Below the pieces are notes generated by a model, which worked only from the letters and a program-made list of their open reading frames with translations, ran no database searches and was not told the DNA's origin. Positions 27,609 through 36,920 of a stretch of DNA of 64,000 bases are shown here, piece by piece (the first letter of the stretch is position 1; each line of letters begins with the position of its first letter). Source of the DNA: CAXBNB01 sp040151475 (GTDB taxonomy: Bacteria; Bacteroidota; Bacteroidia; Cytophagales; Cyclobacteriaceae); the NCBI RefSeq assembly GCF_040151475.1, contig NZ_JBDKWG010000153.1:87840-151839 (forward strand). The letters run 5' to 3'. A program made the position numbers and the translations under genes.

Positions 27609-28259
27609 ATGACAAATTCAATTAAATTTTTGGGAATAATGTGCCTTATGCTCTTAATTTCCTTTGGAGCCACTGCTCAACAAGATACAAAGGCTCTTAC
27701 TAAAGAAATCAAGGATAAGGCTGTAAAAGAAGCGAGAAAAGAAGCCAAATCTTATGCCAAAGACGGATGGTACACTCAACCGGGATCGCTTCCTATGGAC
27801 AAACAAATCGAAAAAGCATGGATGAAGCAGTATGAGGAAGATGAAAACGGATATCCAAAGTACTATGTGGGGACAGGAAACTCAGTAGCAGGAGCTCAAT
27901 CTGCAGCAAAATTGCAGGCATCTACCATAGCCAAGCAGGATTTGGCTGGAAGGATCAGCTCAAGCATAGCTTCCATCATAGAAACCAACATTGCCAACGA
28001 GCAAATTTCAGCTGAAGATGCTGTCACCATCCAACAAACTGTATCGGCCTCTACAGAAATCATAGCGCAAAAGCTGGGACGTGTGGTTACGCTTACAGAG
28101 TTGTACAGAAAAGTTGGCTCTAAAAACATTGAGGCCAATATAAGAATTGCCTACAGTCAGGAGTTGGCTATGGATGAAGCCAAAAAAGTAATCAAAAAAG
28201 ACCTTGAAGAAAAGACCAATGTCGCCAGAGAAAAACTGGACAAGTTGATGAATTTTTAA
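27609..28259 (+). CDS. LPP20-like secreted protein
   Basis: 216 residues; signal peptide 1-24 (ending GATAQ). Ala-rich helical segment QSAAKLQASTIAKQDLAGRI and following beta strands fit the LPP20/FlgT-N-like pattern (a periplasmic domain that often starts with a GxGxS-type loop, here VGTGNS). C-terminal charged helix about 180-216. The related N-terminal half of the 29775 protein suggests they act together. Monocistronic, with repeat site F upstream and a terminator after it. Confidence 0.65.
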   Translation: MTNSIKFLGIMCLMLLISFGATAQQDTKALTKEIKDKAVKEARKEAKSYAKDGWYTQPGSLPMDKQIEKAWMKQYEEDENGYPKYYVGTGNSVAGAQSAAKLQASTIAKQDLAGRISSSIASIIETNIANEQISAEDAVTIQQTVSASTEIIAQKLGRVVTLTELYRKVGSKNIEANIRIAYSQELAMDEAKKVIKKDLEEKTNVAREKLDKLMNF

Positions 28260-28286
28260 TACTTTCTCTAAACATTTGATTAACTC

Positions 28287-28327
28287 AGAAAGTCCCGATT
28301 ACTTGAACTATTGGGACTTTCTTTGTT
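28287..28327 (+). terminator. Terminator after the LPP20-like gene
   Basis: AGAAAGTCCC (28287-28296) pairs with GGGACTTTCT (28313-28322); loop 16 nt; then TTGTT. It separates the LPP20-like gene from the protease gene at 28357. Confidence 0.8.
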
Positions 28328-28356
28328 AAAAAACATCAACAACAGATCATAGAGCA

Positions 28357-29730
28357 ATGATTAAACCATTTCAATTTCTAACTGCTTTCTCTCTGATTTT
28401 CATTTCTTTGAAATCCATGAGCCAGCCATTCCAAACCGGTATGGATTTCAATGATCAGGAATATGCTCAATTACCAATAACAGCTCCTCTGACACGTGGC
28501 GATTTTGACAACCTACCTTCAAATATCAGTTTGCAGAAATATGCACCAACACCCGGAAATCAAGGGCAAACAGGCACATGTGTAGCATGGTCTTCCGCCT
28601 ATCATGCTCGTACTATAGCCGAGTCTATTCGCACCAATAGAACACTGAAAAGTGAGACTGATAAAAACACCTTCTCCCCAACATTTGTATACAACCAAAT
28701 AAGACTTGAAAATGGGTGCGAAAAAGGAACTTACCTCAATCAGGCACTAGATTTAATGAAAAATCAAGGGGTGGCCAAATACACGGATCTTCAGTTTGAT
28801 TGCAATCACACAGTAAATTCAGCAGACAAGCAGCATGCTGCTCCCTATAAAATAAAGGACTACAAAACACTCTTTTTACAAGACGGTAACAACAAAATAC
28901 TGCCGGTAAAAAAGAGTCTGTCAGAAAAAAAACCAGTATTGATCGGCATGCTTTGCCCAGAGTCGTTTTATTATGCCAAAGATGTGTGGCAACCCAAGCA
29001 GGAAGAGTACGGCAAACCTTTTGGAGGTCATGCCATGGTGACTATAGGTTATGACGACAACAAATACGGTGGTGCATTTCTAATCATGAACAGTTGGGGA
29101 ACACAGTGGGGAAACGGTGGTTTTATTTGGATTAAGTACAGCGACTACAATGAGTTTGTGAAATATGCTTTTGAAATGATAGAATCTCTACCAGATAACA
29201 AAGTACTGGCAGGAGCAATGAACCTTTCGCTCAAAGAAGGTGGATATATGAAAATATCATACAATGCAAGCAAAGGTATTTATACCTCTTCCGTTCCTTA
29301 TCCAAGTGGCACACAATTCAGGCTTTACATTGCCAATAACGAACCAGCATATGTTTATGCCTTAGGGTCAGATTTATCGAAAAAGTCATTCGATATTTTT
29401 CCTCACGAGAAAAACATCAGCCCTTTTTTAGGATACAAAGGAAACAATGTGGCAATCCCAAGCGAAAAACACTGGATAAGAATGGATCAAAACACTGGTA
29501 CTGATTATTTCTGTATCTTGTATTCTTCCAGTAGCCTCAATATTGACCAAATCAAAAGTGATTTAGAGAGAGCTCCAGGCAATAGTTTCGTAGAAAGACT
29601 GAATTATGTACTAAAAGACAAACTGGTTCAAAAGAATATGATTAGTTATTCAACTAACAATATTTCGTTTAAAGGTGGATTTTCCGGAGAAGGAATCATT
29701 CCTATTGTGGTAGAAATTGAACATATTTAA
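28357..29730 (+). CDS. Exported papain-family (C1) cysteine protease
   Basis: 457 residues; signal peptide 1-22 (ending KSMSQ). Catalytic triad is complete: Cys75 in QTGTCVAW, His225 in GGHAMVTIGYDD, and Asn245 in IMNSWGTQWG, all with the usual papain-family surroundings. The protease domain covers about 55-285; residues 290-457 form a second beta-rich domain without a recognised family. It shares a locus with a caspase-fold protease and a DUF4384 protein, a combination known from bacterial caspase neighbourhoods. Substrate unknown. Confidence 0.92.
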   Translation: MIKPFQFLTAFSLIFISLKSMSQPFQTGMDFNDQEYAQLPITAPLTRGDFDNLPSNISLQKYAPTPGNQGQTGTCVAWSSAYHARTIAESIRTNRTLKSETDKNTFSPTFVYNQIRLENGCEKGTYLNQALDLMKNQGVAKYTDLQFDCNHTVNSADKQHAAPYKIKDYKTLFLQDGNNKILPVKKSLSEKKPVLIGMLCPESFYYAKDVWQPKQEEYGKPFGGHAMVTIGYDDNKYGGAFLIMNSWGTQWGNGGFIWIKYSDYNEFVKYAFEMIESLPDNKVLAGAMNLSLKEGGYMKISYNASKGIYTSSVPYPSGTQFRLYIANNEPAYVYALGSDLSKKSFDIFPHEKNISPFLGYKGNNVAIPSEKHWIRMDQNTGTDYFCILYSSSSLNIDQIKSDLERAPGNSFVERLNYVLKDKLVQKNMISYSTNNISFKGGFSGEGIIPIVVEIEHI

Positions 29731-29774
29731 ACATACGAGAAGTCAGTTGAATTTAAAATAATTAAGATTTATAC

Positions 29775-31298
29775 ATGAAAGCATTTTTTTACATATTAGG
29801 CATAGTCATCGGTTCGCAAAGTATTGTTTTTTCCCAATCCCCAAATTGGACTAATTACACCATGCGCAATGCCTCCTACCCTGAGAGTAGCTATCTTACC
29901 GGATTTATTTCGGAAACCAATGTCAATGGTAGCGATCCGGGTGAATTACTTCAAAAAATCAGTGGATATGCTAAAGATCAACTGGTGGAAAATATACTAG
30001 TAGAAATCAAGAGTATCAGTACGCTCAATATCCACAATGTGAACACCGTAACCCAGGAAGAATTTCAAAAAAACAGTACTTCTTTCAGCAATGCCACCAT
30101 TGCCGGATTGAAAACTGAAACCTATTATGATCAGAAGAAAAAAACAGGTTTTGCATTCGCATTCGCTAAAAAATCGGAAGTCAAAAACCACTATGAAAAT
30201 GAGATATCGACTTTGCTGGACAAGTGCAATACCAATTTTGAATTGGCAAGCAGCCACAAAAATGAAAATAATAATCAGGGGGCTTTAAAATTACTATTTC
30301 AAATACAAACATTTATCAAAAACATAGAGCATGCCCAAACCATATTAATCACATTAACCGGAAATTATGATCTGGCATCTTTAAAAAGAAATGAAAGTCG
30401 GATCATTAAAATGAAAACCGAGAGCGAAATCAACAAAGTGAGGAATACTCAACAATTCACTCTTGAAGATGCCGCATACTATATTGCATTTGCACTAAAC
30501 ACCCAAACAGACAACCTAAATGCACCAGTAAGAGTGAGTAATTTCACCTATCAGGATACTCCAATGGGCAGTATTTTCTCCAGAAGGCTTCAATCTTCTT
30601 TGGAACAAAAGCTTGTTCAGGAAGGGTATAAAGTTGCTAATCAGGCAGTTGAAAACAACGGGTTTGTACTCAGGGGCAGCTATTGGGAAGAGGGAGACAA
30701 ACTTAAGATTACAGGAATTCTCAGGGATCAAAAAACATCTTCTGCCATTGCCAGTGTGGATTGCTATTTACCAAAAAATACTTTGACGAGTGCTGGTATT
30801 TCTTTTACTCCTGAGAACTACAAGCAGGCGTTAGTTAATATGAAAGAACTGGCTAAAGATGAAATAAAAGGTGGTGGGCTAAATATAGACCTGTACACCA
30901 ACAAAGGAAGGGACAATCTCATCTACACCGAAGGAGAAGAACTAAAACTATTTGTAAGAGCAAACAGGGAATGTTACATGCGGTTTATCTACCATCTGGC
31001 TGACGGTTCCAAAGTGCTTTTACTGGATAACTACTATATCAATCACGACAATGTAAATCAAGTGTACGAGCTTCCTTACGAATTTGAGTGCGCTGAACCT
31101 TATGGAATAGAAACGCTACAATTGAATGCCCAGGCCGAGCCATTTCCCCCGCTTGCTACCAAAGAAGAATATGGGTATAATTTTATTCTTGATGATACCA
31201 ATACCATTATTACAAAAACGCGTGGTTTCAAGAAAAAAACAGATACTGAAGAGATAAAAGCCGAAAAGAGAATGGTGTTTACTACCATGCGGGATTAA
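29775..31298 (+). CDS. LPP20-like/DUF4384 secreted protein
   Basis: 507 residues; signal peptide 1-20 (ending IVFSQ). The N-terminal third resembles the LPP20-like protein at 27609. The middle (about 230-350) has a CsgG/FlgO-like region (VRVSNFTYQDTPMGSIFSRRLQSSL, then QEGYKVA). The C-terminal DUF4384 domain (about 370-490) shows YTEGEELKLFVRANRECYMRFIY and VLLLDNYYINHDN. DUF4384 is often fused to or beside caspase-fold proteases. It follows the C1 protease by 44 bp and probably shares its transcript. Confidence 0.82.
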   Translation: MKAFFYILGIVIGSQSIVFSQSPNWTNYTMRNASYPESSYLTGFISETNVNGSDPGELLQKISGYAKDQLVENILVEIKSISTLNIHNVNTVTQEEFQKNSTSFSNATIAGLKTETYYDQKKKTGFAFAFAKKSEVKNHYENEISTLLDKCNTNFELASSHKNENNNQGALKLLFQIQTFIKNIEHAQTILITLTGNYDLASLKRNESRIIKMKTESEINKVRNTQQFTLEDAAYYIAFALNTQTDNLNAPVRVSNFTYQDTPMGSIFSRRLQSSLEQKLVQEGYKVANQAVENNGFVLRGSYWEEGDKLKITGILRDQKTSSAIASVDCYLPKNTLTSAGISFTPENYKQALVNMKELAKDEIKGGGLNIDLYTNKGRDNLIYTEGEELKLFVRANRECYMRFIYHLADGSKVLLLDNYYINHDNVNQVYELPYEFECAEPYGIETLQLNAQAEPFPPLATKEEYGYNFILDDTNTIITKTRGFKKKTDTEEIKAEKRMVFTTMRD

Positions 31299-31380
31299 AT
31301 GTAAAAAGAGACTAACTCAAAAGGCAGATAATTCCAGACTCCTGTTTAATCCTTTTTTTAAAACAACTCCATCAAAAAAA

Positions 31381-32325
31381 CTAAACTCCTGCTTTTTCAA
31401 TCGTTTGCAAAGTCTTTTCTAAACCAGTTTTTGCTACTTCCAGCAAGTCTTGTTTATGGTATTCCGGATTATACAATTCCAAAGATACGCATCCTTTAAA
31501 CCCTGTACTTTTCAGGTCTTTCAATATTTGGGGTAATGGTAAGATTCCATCTCCGGGATATACCCTGTCTTTGTCCTTCATTTCATCTATACTCATGCCT
31601 TTAGGGGCATCATTGAACTGAAAAATAGCAAACATGTCTCCCCTCAGTGATTTCAATCCGTCAAATCCACCTTTGCTTATGTACATGTGAAATACATCCG
31701 GGATAATACAGGCCTGAGGATGACTTGCATCCAGAGCCACAGCGGTAGCCTGCCCCATCGTTTTCAACGGAAACATCTCTACAAAAACAATAGCCGGTAT
31801 CACATTGTATTCATTGATACCAATGTCGAGTAATCTTTTGTAACAAGAAGAGACAAACCTGGTATCGTAATTATCACCCACTTTATTTGGAATGGCTTGT
31901 ACATATTTACAGCCAACCTCAGATGCCATGCGCATACGATTCCGAGTTTCAGGCAAAGATTTTTGAAAAGCTTCTTCATTTTCAGGAATACAACCCCAAA
32001 GGCCGATCATACTGGGCACAAATAAACCATTGTCTTTTATCTTTTTTCCAAGTTCTTTTAAGTTACCTCCGGACTTTTCGTACTCAGCCAGTTCTCCGTC
32101 CCATGGCTCGATAGCATCATATCCTGCTTTTATGGCAATATCTACTTTTTCTTCCAGGCTTTTGGCTGTTCTGATAGTAGCTGTGTCCAGACATATCGGC
32201 CATGGACTTCTTCCATTCTGAAATCGTTTTTCTTTGGCTTTAACTGATTTTTCAGAACTATACCCAAATGCTGTGGTAGTAAGTCCCAGAGCAGCACCAC
32301 TTGCAATAAATTTTCTTCTGTCCAT
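31381..32325 (-). CDS. Sugar phosphate isomerase/epimerase-like protein with Tat signal
   Basis: 314 residues; starts MDRRKFIASGAALGL, a twin-arginine signal (RRKFI). The rest is a xylose-isomerase-like TIM barrel (AP endonuclease 2 superfamily): CLDTATIR, AGYDAIEPWDGE, PDVFHMYISKGG, GDGILPLPQIL, and FKGCVSLELYNPEYH near the end, which carry the usual metal-binding Glu/His/Asp positions. Substrate unknown. The 147-bp spacer upstream holds an inverted repeat GTGATAT/ATATCAC (32437-32460) and no gene. Confidence 0.85.
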   Translation of the reverse strand: MDRRKFIASGAALGLTTTAFGYSSEKSVKAKEKRFQNGRSPWPICLDTATIRTAKSLEEKVDIAIKAGYDAIEPWDGELAEYEKSGGNLKELGKKIKDNGLFVPSMIGLWGCIPENEEAFQKSLPETRNRMRMASEVGCKYVQAIPNKVGDNYDTRFVSSCYKRLLDIGINEYNVIPAIVFVEMFPLKTMGQATAVALDASHPQACIIPDVFHMYISKGGFDGLKSLRGDMFAIFQFNDAPKGMSIDEMKDKDRVYPGDGILPLPQILKDLKSTGFKGCVSLELYNPEYHKQDLLEVAKTGLEKTLQTIEKAGV

Positions 32326-32472
32326 AATAAACGTTAATTTTTATGATAATACGTTGGTGATATAATAAACCTGTAGTGTAATTTAATACAGCTGTAGCAA
32401 TACTTAAACTTTTGTATAGATTTTCAAACCTTTTCCGTGATATACGGTGAGGCATATCACATAAAAAATACC

Positions 32473-33036
32473 TCAATCATAGTCTAAACTTTTGTCATAT
32501 CGCATGGTATAGGCAGAACCTATTCCAATCAATGCACCAAACAAATGTGATTCCCATGAAACCCCGGGCCTTGACGGTAACACTCCGTAAATAATTCCAC
32601 CATAAAGCACCACCACCACGATGGCTATTGCCAGGGATTTAACATTCTTTCTAAAAAAACCAAATGAAATAAGAAAAAAAGCCAATCCATACACCAAGCC
32701 ACTGGCTCCTATATGGTAAAACCCTCTTGCAAAAATCCAAACACAAATATTGGTAAGGAAATAGCACTGCAAAAACACCCGCACCGCTATAGAATTATAA
32801 AACACAAATAAGGTTGTTCCCAGAAAGATTAAAGGAAAGGTATTTGAAAGGATGTGATTCAAACTGCCATGTATCATCGGAGCAGTTAAAATTCCTATAA
32901 GCCCGGATGTGGTTCTTGGAAAAACTCCAAGAAACCCCAAATCAATATTAAAAAAGAATTGAACCGAAAAAAAAACCCACATCAGGAATGCGAGTCTAAG
33001 CGGGGGGACAATGCTATTTCGTTGAAATTTAGGCAT
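32473..33036 (-). CDS. Rhomboid family intramembrane serine protease
   Basis: 187 residues with six hydrophobic helices. Catalytic Ser112 in HIGASGLVYG (GxSG motif) and His164 in SWESHLFGALIG are present; an HxxxN-like segment HGSLNHILSN lies in helix 2. A small rhomboid of normal minimal length. It lies directly after the terminator of the 33072 gene, so it should have its own promoter in that short spacer or depend on read-through. Confidence 0.9.
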   Translation of the reverse strand: MPKFQRNSIVPPLRLAFLMWVFFSVQFFFNIDLGFLGVFPRTTSGLIGILTAPMIHGSLNHILSNTFPLIFLGTTLFVFYNSIAVRVFLQCYFLTNICVWIFARGFYHIGASGLVYGLAFFLISFGFFRKNVKSLAIAIVVVVLYGGIIYGVLPSRPGVSWESHLFGALIGIGSAYTMRYDKSLDYD

Positions 33037-33037
33037 T

Positions 33038-33062
33038 AAAAAAGTCCCGTCTGGACGGGACT
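33038..33062 (-). terminator. Terminator after the TerB-like gene
   Basis: AGTCCCGT (33043-33050) with ACGGGACT (33055-33062), 4-nt loop, and an A run at 33038-33043 that is a U tract on the minus strand. It abuts the rhomboid start codon. Confidence 0.8.
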
Positions 33063-33071
33063 ATGTTTTTC

Positions 33072-33539
33072 TTAATAGTCTGACGGATCTTTGATCATGT
33101 CCAACTCTACAAGCTTGGCTTCTTCATAGCTCACTGACATATATCCCAATACTCCTCCGGAAGCTCCAGCCACTTTTTTAGCCATATCTTTCAAACTGGC
33201 TACAAGTTTCACTGAAAAATTATGATCAATTTTTGGGAGAATATGATTCAATTTTCTCAATTCACTTATAATGGAACTGTTTCTTTCCTCAACAGAAGAA
33301 GACAATTCTTCTGTAAGTTTGAAGAATTTACTCTCGAAAGTTGTACCTACTTCCTTATAATAACCAATCAACTGCTCTCTTTCTCTGGATTGTTTTCCCT
33401 GTGCGAGATCCAAAGCCTGTGCAATTTCTTTTTTGTCTATCTCACCATCTGCTCCTGCAATCAATATAGCAACATAAACCGGCGCATTCAACAACACCTC
33501 TATTTCATCGTCACGTAGTGTACTAAACTCACTTATCAT
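33072..33539 (-). CDS. TerB/DjlA-like helical protein, unknown function
   Basis: 155 residues from ATG 33539 (MISEFSTLRDDE); an ATG at 33590 would add 17 unrelated residues. The phrase YVAILIAGADGEIDKKEIAQAL matches the start of TerB-like domains (acidic loop GADGEID). The rest is helical. No enzymatic motif. It is followed by a terminator and lies between a rhomboid gene and a TlpA-like gene on the same strand. The 84-bp spacer upstream shows nothing. Confidence 0.75.
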   Translation of the reverse strand: MISEFSTLRDDEIEVLLNAPVYVAILIAGADGEIDKKEIAQALDLAQGKQSREREQLIGYYKEVGTTFESKFFKLTEELSSSVEERNSSIISELRKLNHILPKIDHNFSVKLVASLKDMAKKVAGASGGVLGYMSVSYEEAKLVELDMIKDPSDY

Positions 33540-33675
33540 CTTATTAAATTTAATTATAGGTAGATTGAGCCCGAAATTACAGGAAATCAACCAATTCCAA
33601 AACTGTTCAATTATATTTTTTCAGCATTCAAATTCAATATAACTTTTATCTCAAAAAAACTCTGTCACTTTGAAC

Positions 33676-35088
33676 CTAAAGCTTAGCTCTATTGTCGAAT
33701 GCTATTCGATCCTTAATAAAAGATTCGATTTGTTCCACACCAAGTTTTTTTGCTATAATCCTTTTATCTCTATCCAACACATAAATAGTCGGAGTTGTTC
33801 TCACATTGTACTGGCGCCTGAAATTACTTCTCGTAAAAGGATCAGCAGCATTTACCCAATCCAACTGATGTTCCTGAATAAACGCTTTCCATTTGTCAAT
33901 ATCTGTATCGGAATCTACAGCTAACACCTCTACTCCTTCCGATTGCAGTCCATGATAAATATCCAGCAACACCGGCGTTTCTTTCTTGCAATGTCCGCAA
34001 TCCGGACTGTAAAAAAACAATATAGTATAATTAGCAGGAATAGAGCTAAGGCTTATTGGGTCTTGTAATGTATCCAGCAAATTCAATCTGGGAGCAATCA
34101 TTCCTATTTGATTTTCCCTATGAAAATCCATTTCTTCCCGAAGTTTCGTGAGCATTTCTTCATCAGCCCATGGGGTTTTCCCTTTTAAATAGTAGTTTTC
34201 AGAAATATGAACAAATGCTTTATCCAGTCCCATTATTTTAGAATTCTGGTATTTTTGAAAAAAATACACCACCCAATACCTGAACATCTCTTCACTGTCT
34301 TTAGACTTATTGAGAATGTAATCGACGGAAGCAACTACCGAATCAGGAGTCTGAAAAGTAACCTTATCCATATATTCCATGACTTTAGCATGAAAAATTG
34401 GAGCCCGCAAAGTCCCTTCGTCGTTGAAATCTATCCCATCAAAAAAATGATCCTTATAGTCGTTGTATAGCTTTCTTTTTTCTTCAACAGACATTCCCTC
34501 GGCTTGTGCTATATTTTGTTTTTGAGGTTCCATCAACCGTAACAGCACTGCGGCGTAATACTCTTTATATAAGTTTTTCAGGCTGTCTCTTTTCGCCAGG
34601 TTTTCGTCTCCCAACTGTTCTGCCTTTTCATATATTGAGGTAGAGTCCTTCTTATTTTTTGCTTGTTTCAACTCTTCGGTCAGGCTTCTCATCTTGATCT
34701 GATGATCCTTCATCATCAATTGAAAAACCCTAAACACTTCATTTTCAAGAGAGTTATGGATTTGCATACTTCCATAAGGATCAGACTTGGTGGTCTTAAT
34801 TGAAAATTGCTGTTCATTTACTAAAAACTCAAAGTAGAAGCTCTTAGAGTAAAGAAAATAGACTCCTTTTTTGAGCCTCTTGGTATTCGAAAAACTAACT
34901 TCTCCTTTTGGGCTCACCGATGATGTGTCCTGATAGTACCTTTTCTCACCAAAGTGATACCCCAAATAGGCGACACTGTCTTCCAAACCTTCAACTTGCA
35001 ACCTGATATCGTATCGTTCATTCGACTGACCCGTTAATTGGTCTAGCGATACTACAGACAAAAGAATTAATAAAAATAATAAACGCAT
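33676..35088 (-). CDS. TlpA-like thioredoxin-fold protein with N-terminal DUF4369-like domain
   Basis: 470 residues; signal peptide 1-20 (ending QLTGQ). N-terminal beta domain (about 25-105) is of the DUF4369 type, then a helical linker (about 115-335), and a C-terminal thioredoxin-like domain (about 338-465) with the redox pair Cys364-Gly-His-Cys367 in FFYSPDCGHCKKETP and the cis-proline region VRTTPTIYVLD. Likely a periplasmic thiol reductase of the type common in Bacteroidota. The active-site CGHC differs from the usual CxPC. Confidence 0.88.
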   Translation of the reverse strand: MRLLFLLILLSVVSLDQLTGQSNERYDIRLQVEGLEDSVAYLGYHFGEKRYYQDTSSVSPKGEVSFSNTKRLKKGVYFLYSKSFYFEFLVNEQQFSIKTTKSDPYGSMQIHNSLENEVFRVFQLMMKDHQIKMRSLTEELKQAKNKKDSTSIYEKAEQLGDENLAKRDSLKNLYKEYYAAVLLRLMEPQKQNIAQAEGMSVEEKRKLYNDYKDHFFDGIDFNDEGTLRAPIFHAKVMEYMDKVTFQTPDSVVASVDYILNKSKDSEEMFRYWVVYFFQKYQNSKIMGLDKAFVHISENYYLKGKTPWADEEMLTKLREEMDFHRENQIGMIAPRLNLLDTLQDPISLSSIPANYTILFFYSPDCGHCKKETPVLLDIYHGLQSEGVEVLAVDSDTDIDKWKAFIQEHQLDWVNAADPFTRSNFRRQYNVRTTPTIYVLDRDKRIIAKKLGVEQIESFIKDRIAFDNRAKL

Positions 35089-35093
35089 CCTAC

Positions 35094-35120
35094 CAAAATT
35101 AATATTATTCTATACGCAAA
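35094..35120 (-). promoter_or_regulatory. Possible promoter of the TlpA-like gene
   Basis: On the minus strand, TAATTTTG (35101-35094) fits TAnnTTTG and a TTTG lies 15 bp further upstream (35117-35120). The transcript would have almost no leader. The rest of the 279-bp divergent spacer to 35367 is AT-rich without other recognisable signals. Confidence 0.35.
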
Positions 35121-35367
35121 ACGATTGGTACATAGGATTATATGCCCCTCCTTACATAAAAGTATGATCCAAATATAAACATTTAGTTTATGTTTATATT
35201 GCCCAAAAACTTTAGTTCGTGTAGAACTCAAATTACAAAAATAGTAAAAAGCAATATTGAATACTGCCCATAGATATTATCAATAATATTATATTTACCA
35301 ATCCGATTTTCATAAATTAACGGTAAATTTAGAGCATACTTATTTTAACTATTTCCAAAATTACTAC

Positions 35368-36456
35368 GTGGTAAATCATTTAGAATCGCAAAAAATTAAG
35401 GGTTATTTGGTTAGGATTTTGATTGGGGCAATCATCTATTTTTTCCTGATCACTTTACTCATTCATTTTGAAAGAGACAGCCAACAGTCGTCAATCGTTG
35501 ACTACAGACATGCCATTTGGTACACAGTTGTCACTCTTACTACTGTAGGATATGGAGACTTGTATCCTGTAACCATCTTTGGGCAATATATAGGCTACAT
35601 GTTTATCTTCCTCAGTTTAGGCGTTTACGGCTTATTAGTCGGTCAGTTTGCAAGTATAATATCAACTATAAAAGAAAATAAAATGTTAGGCTACAATGGA
35701 ACAACCCTCATGAATCATGTCGTAATAATAGGCTGGAATGAATTTAGCCAAATGGTGGCTGATCAACTAATAGGAGCCGGAAAAGATGTGGCTATTGTGA
35801 CCGACAAAAGAGAACATGTTGATCATATAAAAGAAAAATACCACAGAAATAGTGTTTTCACCCTTTACAGCGATTTTCAAAATTATGAAATCCTTCATAA
35901 AGCCAATATCGAAGATTCAAGCGTGGTATTCGTAAACTTACCGGACGACACTGAAAAACTGGTGTACATTCTAAACCTCAAAAAAATCTATGAAAATCTG
36001 GAATATGTGGTGACCATTGAAAATGCCAACCTCAAAAACACATTCATCGGAGCTGGTGTAACCAACGCCATTTCACCCAATGAGATTTCTTCTAAGATAC
36101 TAGCCAGTTATATGTTTGAGCCGGATGTGGCTACTTACACCGAAGACATCATGTCATTTGCAAAACATGAAAATGATTATGACATCAAACAGTTTTTAGT
36201 AACACATGACAATCCGTATGTAAACAAGACATATCAGGAAACTTTTTTCGACCTTAAAAGACGCTATAATACCATATTGATTGGGATAAGTAAAAAGGAC
36301 AAATCCGGCAAACGAAAACTAATCAAGAACCCACTCGGAGAAGTAAATATTAACCTGGGAGACTATCTTATAGTAATATTAAATGGTACTTCTTTCGACA
36401 TCATACTCAAAGTATTCAATGTAGAAGAGGGTTTTTTCAGAGACGCAAAACGATAG
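35368..36456 (+). CDS. Two-TM potassium channel with RCK domain
   Basis: 362 residues from a GTG start. TM1 at about 15-33, pore loop with selectivity filter TVGYGD (59-64), TM2 at about 70-98, then a TrkA-N/RCK Rossmann domain starting VVIIGWNEFSQMV (118) and a TrkA-C domain from about 265. Full-length MthK-like channel. The GTG start gives only 14 residues before TM1, which is normal. It is 2 bp before a small lipoprotein gene, so they form an operon. Confidence 0.92.
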   Translation: MVNHLESQKIKGYLVRILIGAIIYFFLITLLIHFERDSQQSSIVDYRHAIWYTVVTLTTVGYGDLYPVTIFGQYIGYMFIFLSLGVYGLLVGQFASIISTIKENKMLGYNGTTLMNHVVIIGWNEFSQMVADQLIGAGKDVAIVTDKREHVDHIKEKYHRNSVFTLYSDFQNYEILHKANIEDSSVVFVNLPDDTEKLVYILNLKKIYENLEYVVTIENANLKNTFIGAGVTNAISPNEISSKILASYMFEPDVATYTEDIMSFAKHENDYDIKQFLVTHDNPYVNKTYQETFFDLKRRYNTILIGISKKDKSGKRKLIKNPLGEVNINLGDYLIVILNGTSFDIILKVFNVEEGFFRDAKR

Positions 36457-36458
36457 AT

Positions 36459-36878
36459 ATGAATAAATCAGCAATAGTACTAATAATCGCAACATTCCTG
36501 CTTTTTTCTTGCGAGAACAGAGAGGTCAATCCTGAAAAAGGGCCTAATTTCAGTGAAATCCACGAAAACATGGAATATCATTTTGATAAAATAAAAATAG
36601 ACGGGTATGACTACCTCATATTAGAAAGAGACAGAAACAATCCTCATGAGGGGTTTGGGTTTATGGCATTGAATGGAACCCGGTTTGGAAGCAATCAGGA
36701 TACTATTAAAGCATATCTAAAAACAGTACTGAAGGTTCAGGCGGAGCTTATGGCAAAATTAAATGAGGAAACAACCGAAGAGTCAGCGTCAAAAATTGAT
36801 GAAATATTAAACAGCAATCTATCGCAAATAAAGACTTATGCAAGAAAAGATTCTACAAAAAGGAAGAGCAAAAACTAA
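36459..36878 (+). CDS. Small lipoprotein
   Basis: 139 residues; lipobox LLFSC with lipidated Cys18. No recognised family. The middle part (DKIKIDGYDYLILERDRNN, GFGFMAL) is predicted beta, the C-terminal 50 residues a charged helix. Co-transcribed with the K+ channel gene. Its stop codon lies in the loop of the terminator hairpin. Confidence 0.7.
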   Translation: MNKSAIVLIIATFLLFSCENREVNPEKGPNFSEIHENMEYHFDKIKIDGYDYLILERDRNNPHEGFGFMALNGTRFGSNQDTIKAYLKTVLKVQAELMAKLNEETTEESASKIDEILNSNLSQIKTYARKDSTKRKSKN

Positions 36879-36899
36879 CAGTTTTTGCTCTTCCTTTTT
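36861..36899. terminator. Bidirectional terminator containing a stop codon
   Basis: AGGAAGAGCAAAAAC (36861-36875) pairs perfectly with GTTTTTGCTCTTCCT (36881-36895); the 5-nt loop TAACA contains the stop of the lipoprotein gene. T run on the plus side and A run on the left side allow it to serve both the plus-strand channel operon and the minus-strand GPP34 gene. Confidence 0.9.
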
Positions 36900-36920
36900 G
36901 TCTTTTATATACACTGTCTC

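Noticed and set aside
32437..32460. Inverted repeat GTGATAT/ATATCAC as a terminator for the rhomboid gene
   Set aside because: No T run follows on the minus strand and the stem is short and AT-rich; kept only as a note.
32258..32476. Short minus-strand frame between the TIM-barrel and rhomboid genes
   Set aside because: Overlaps the start of the Tat-signal gene in another frame and has no recognisable features.
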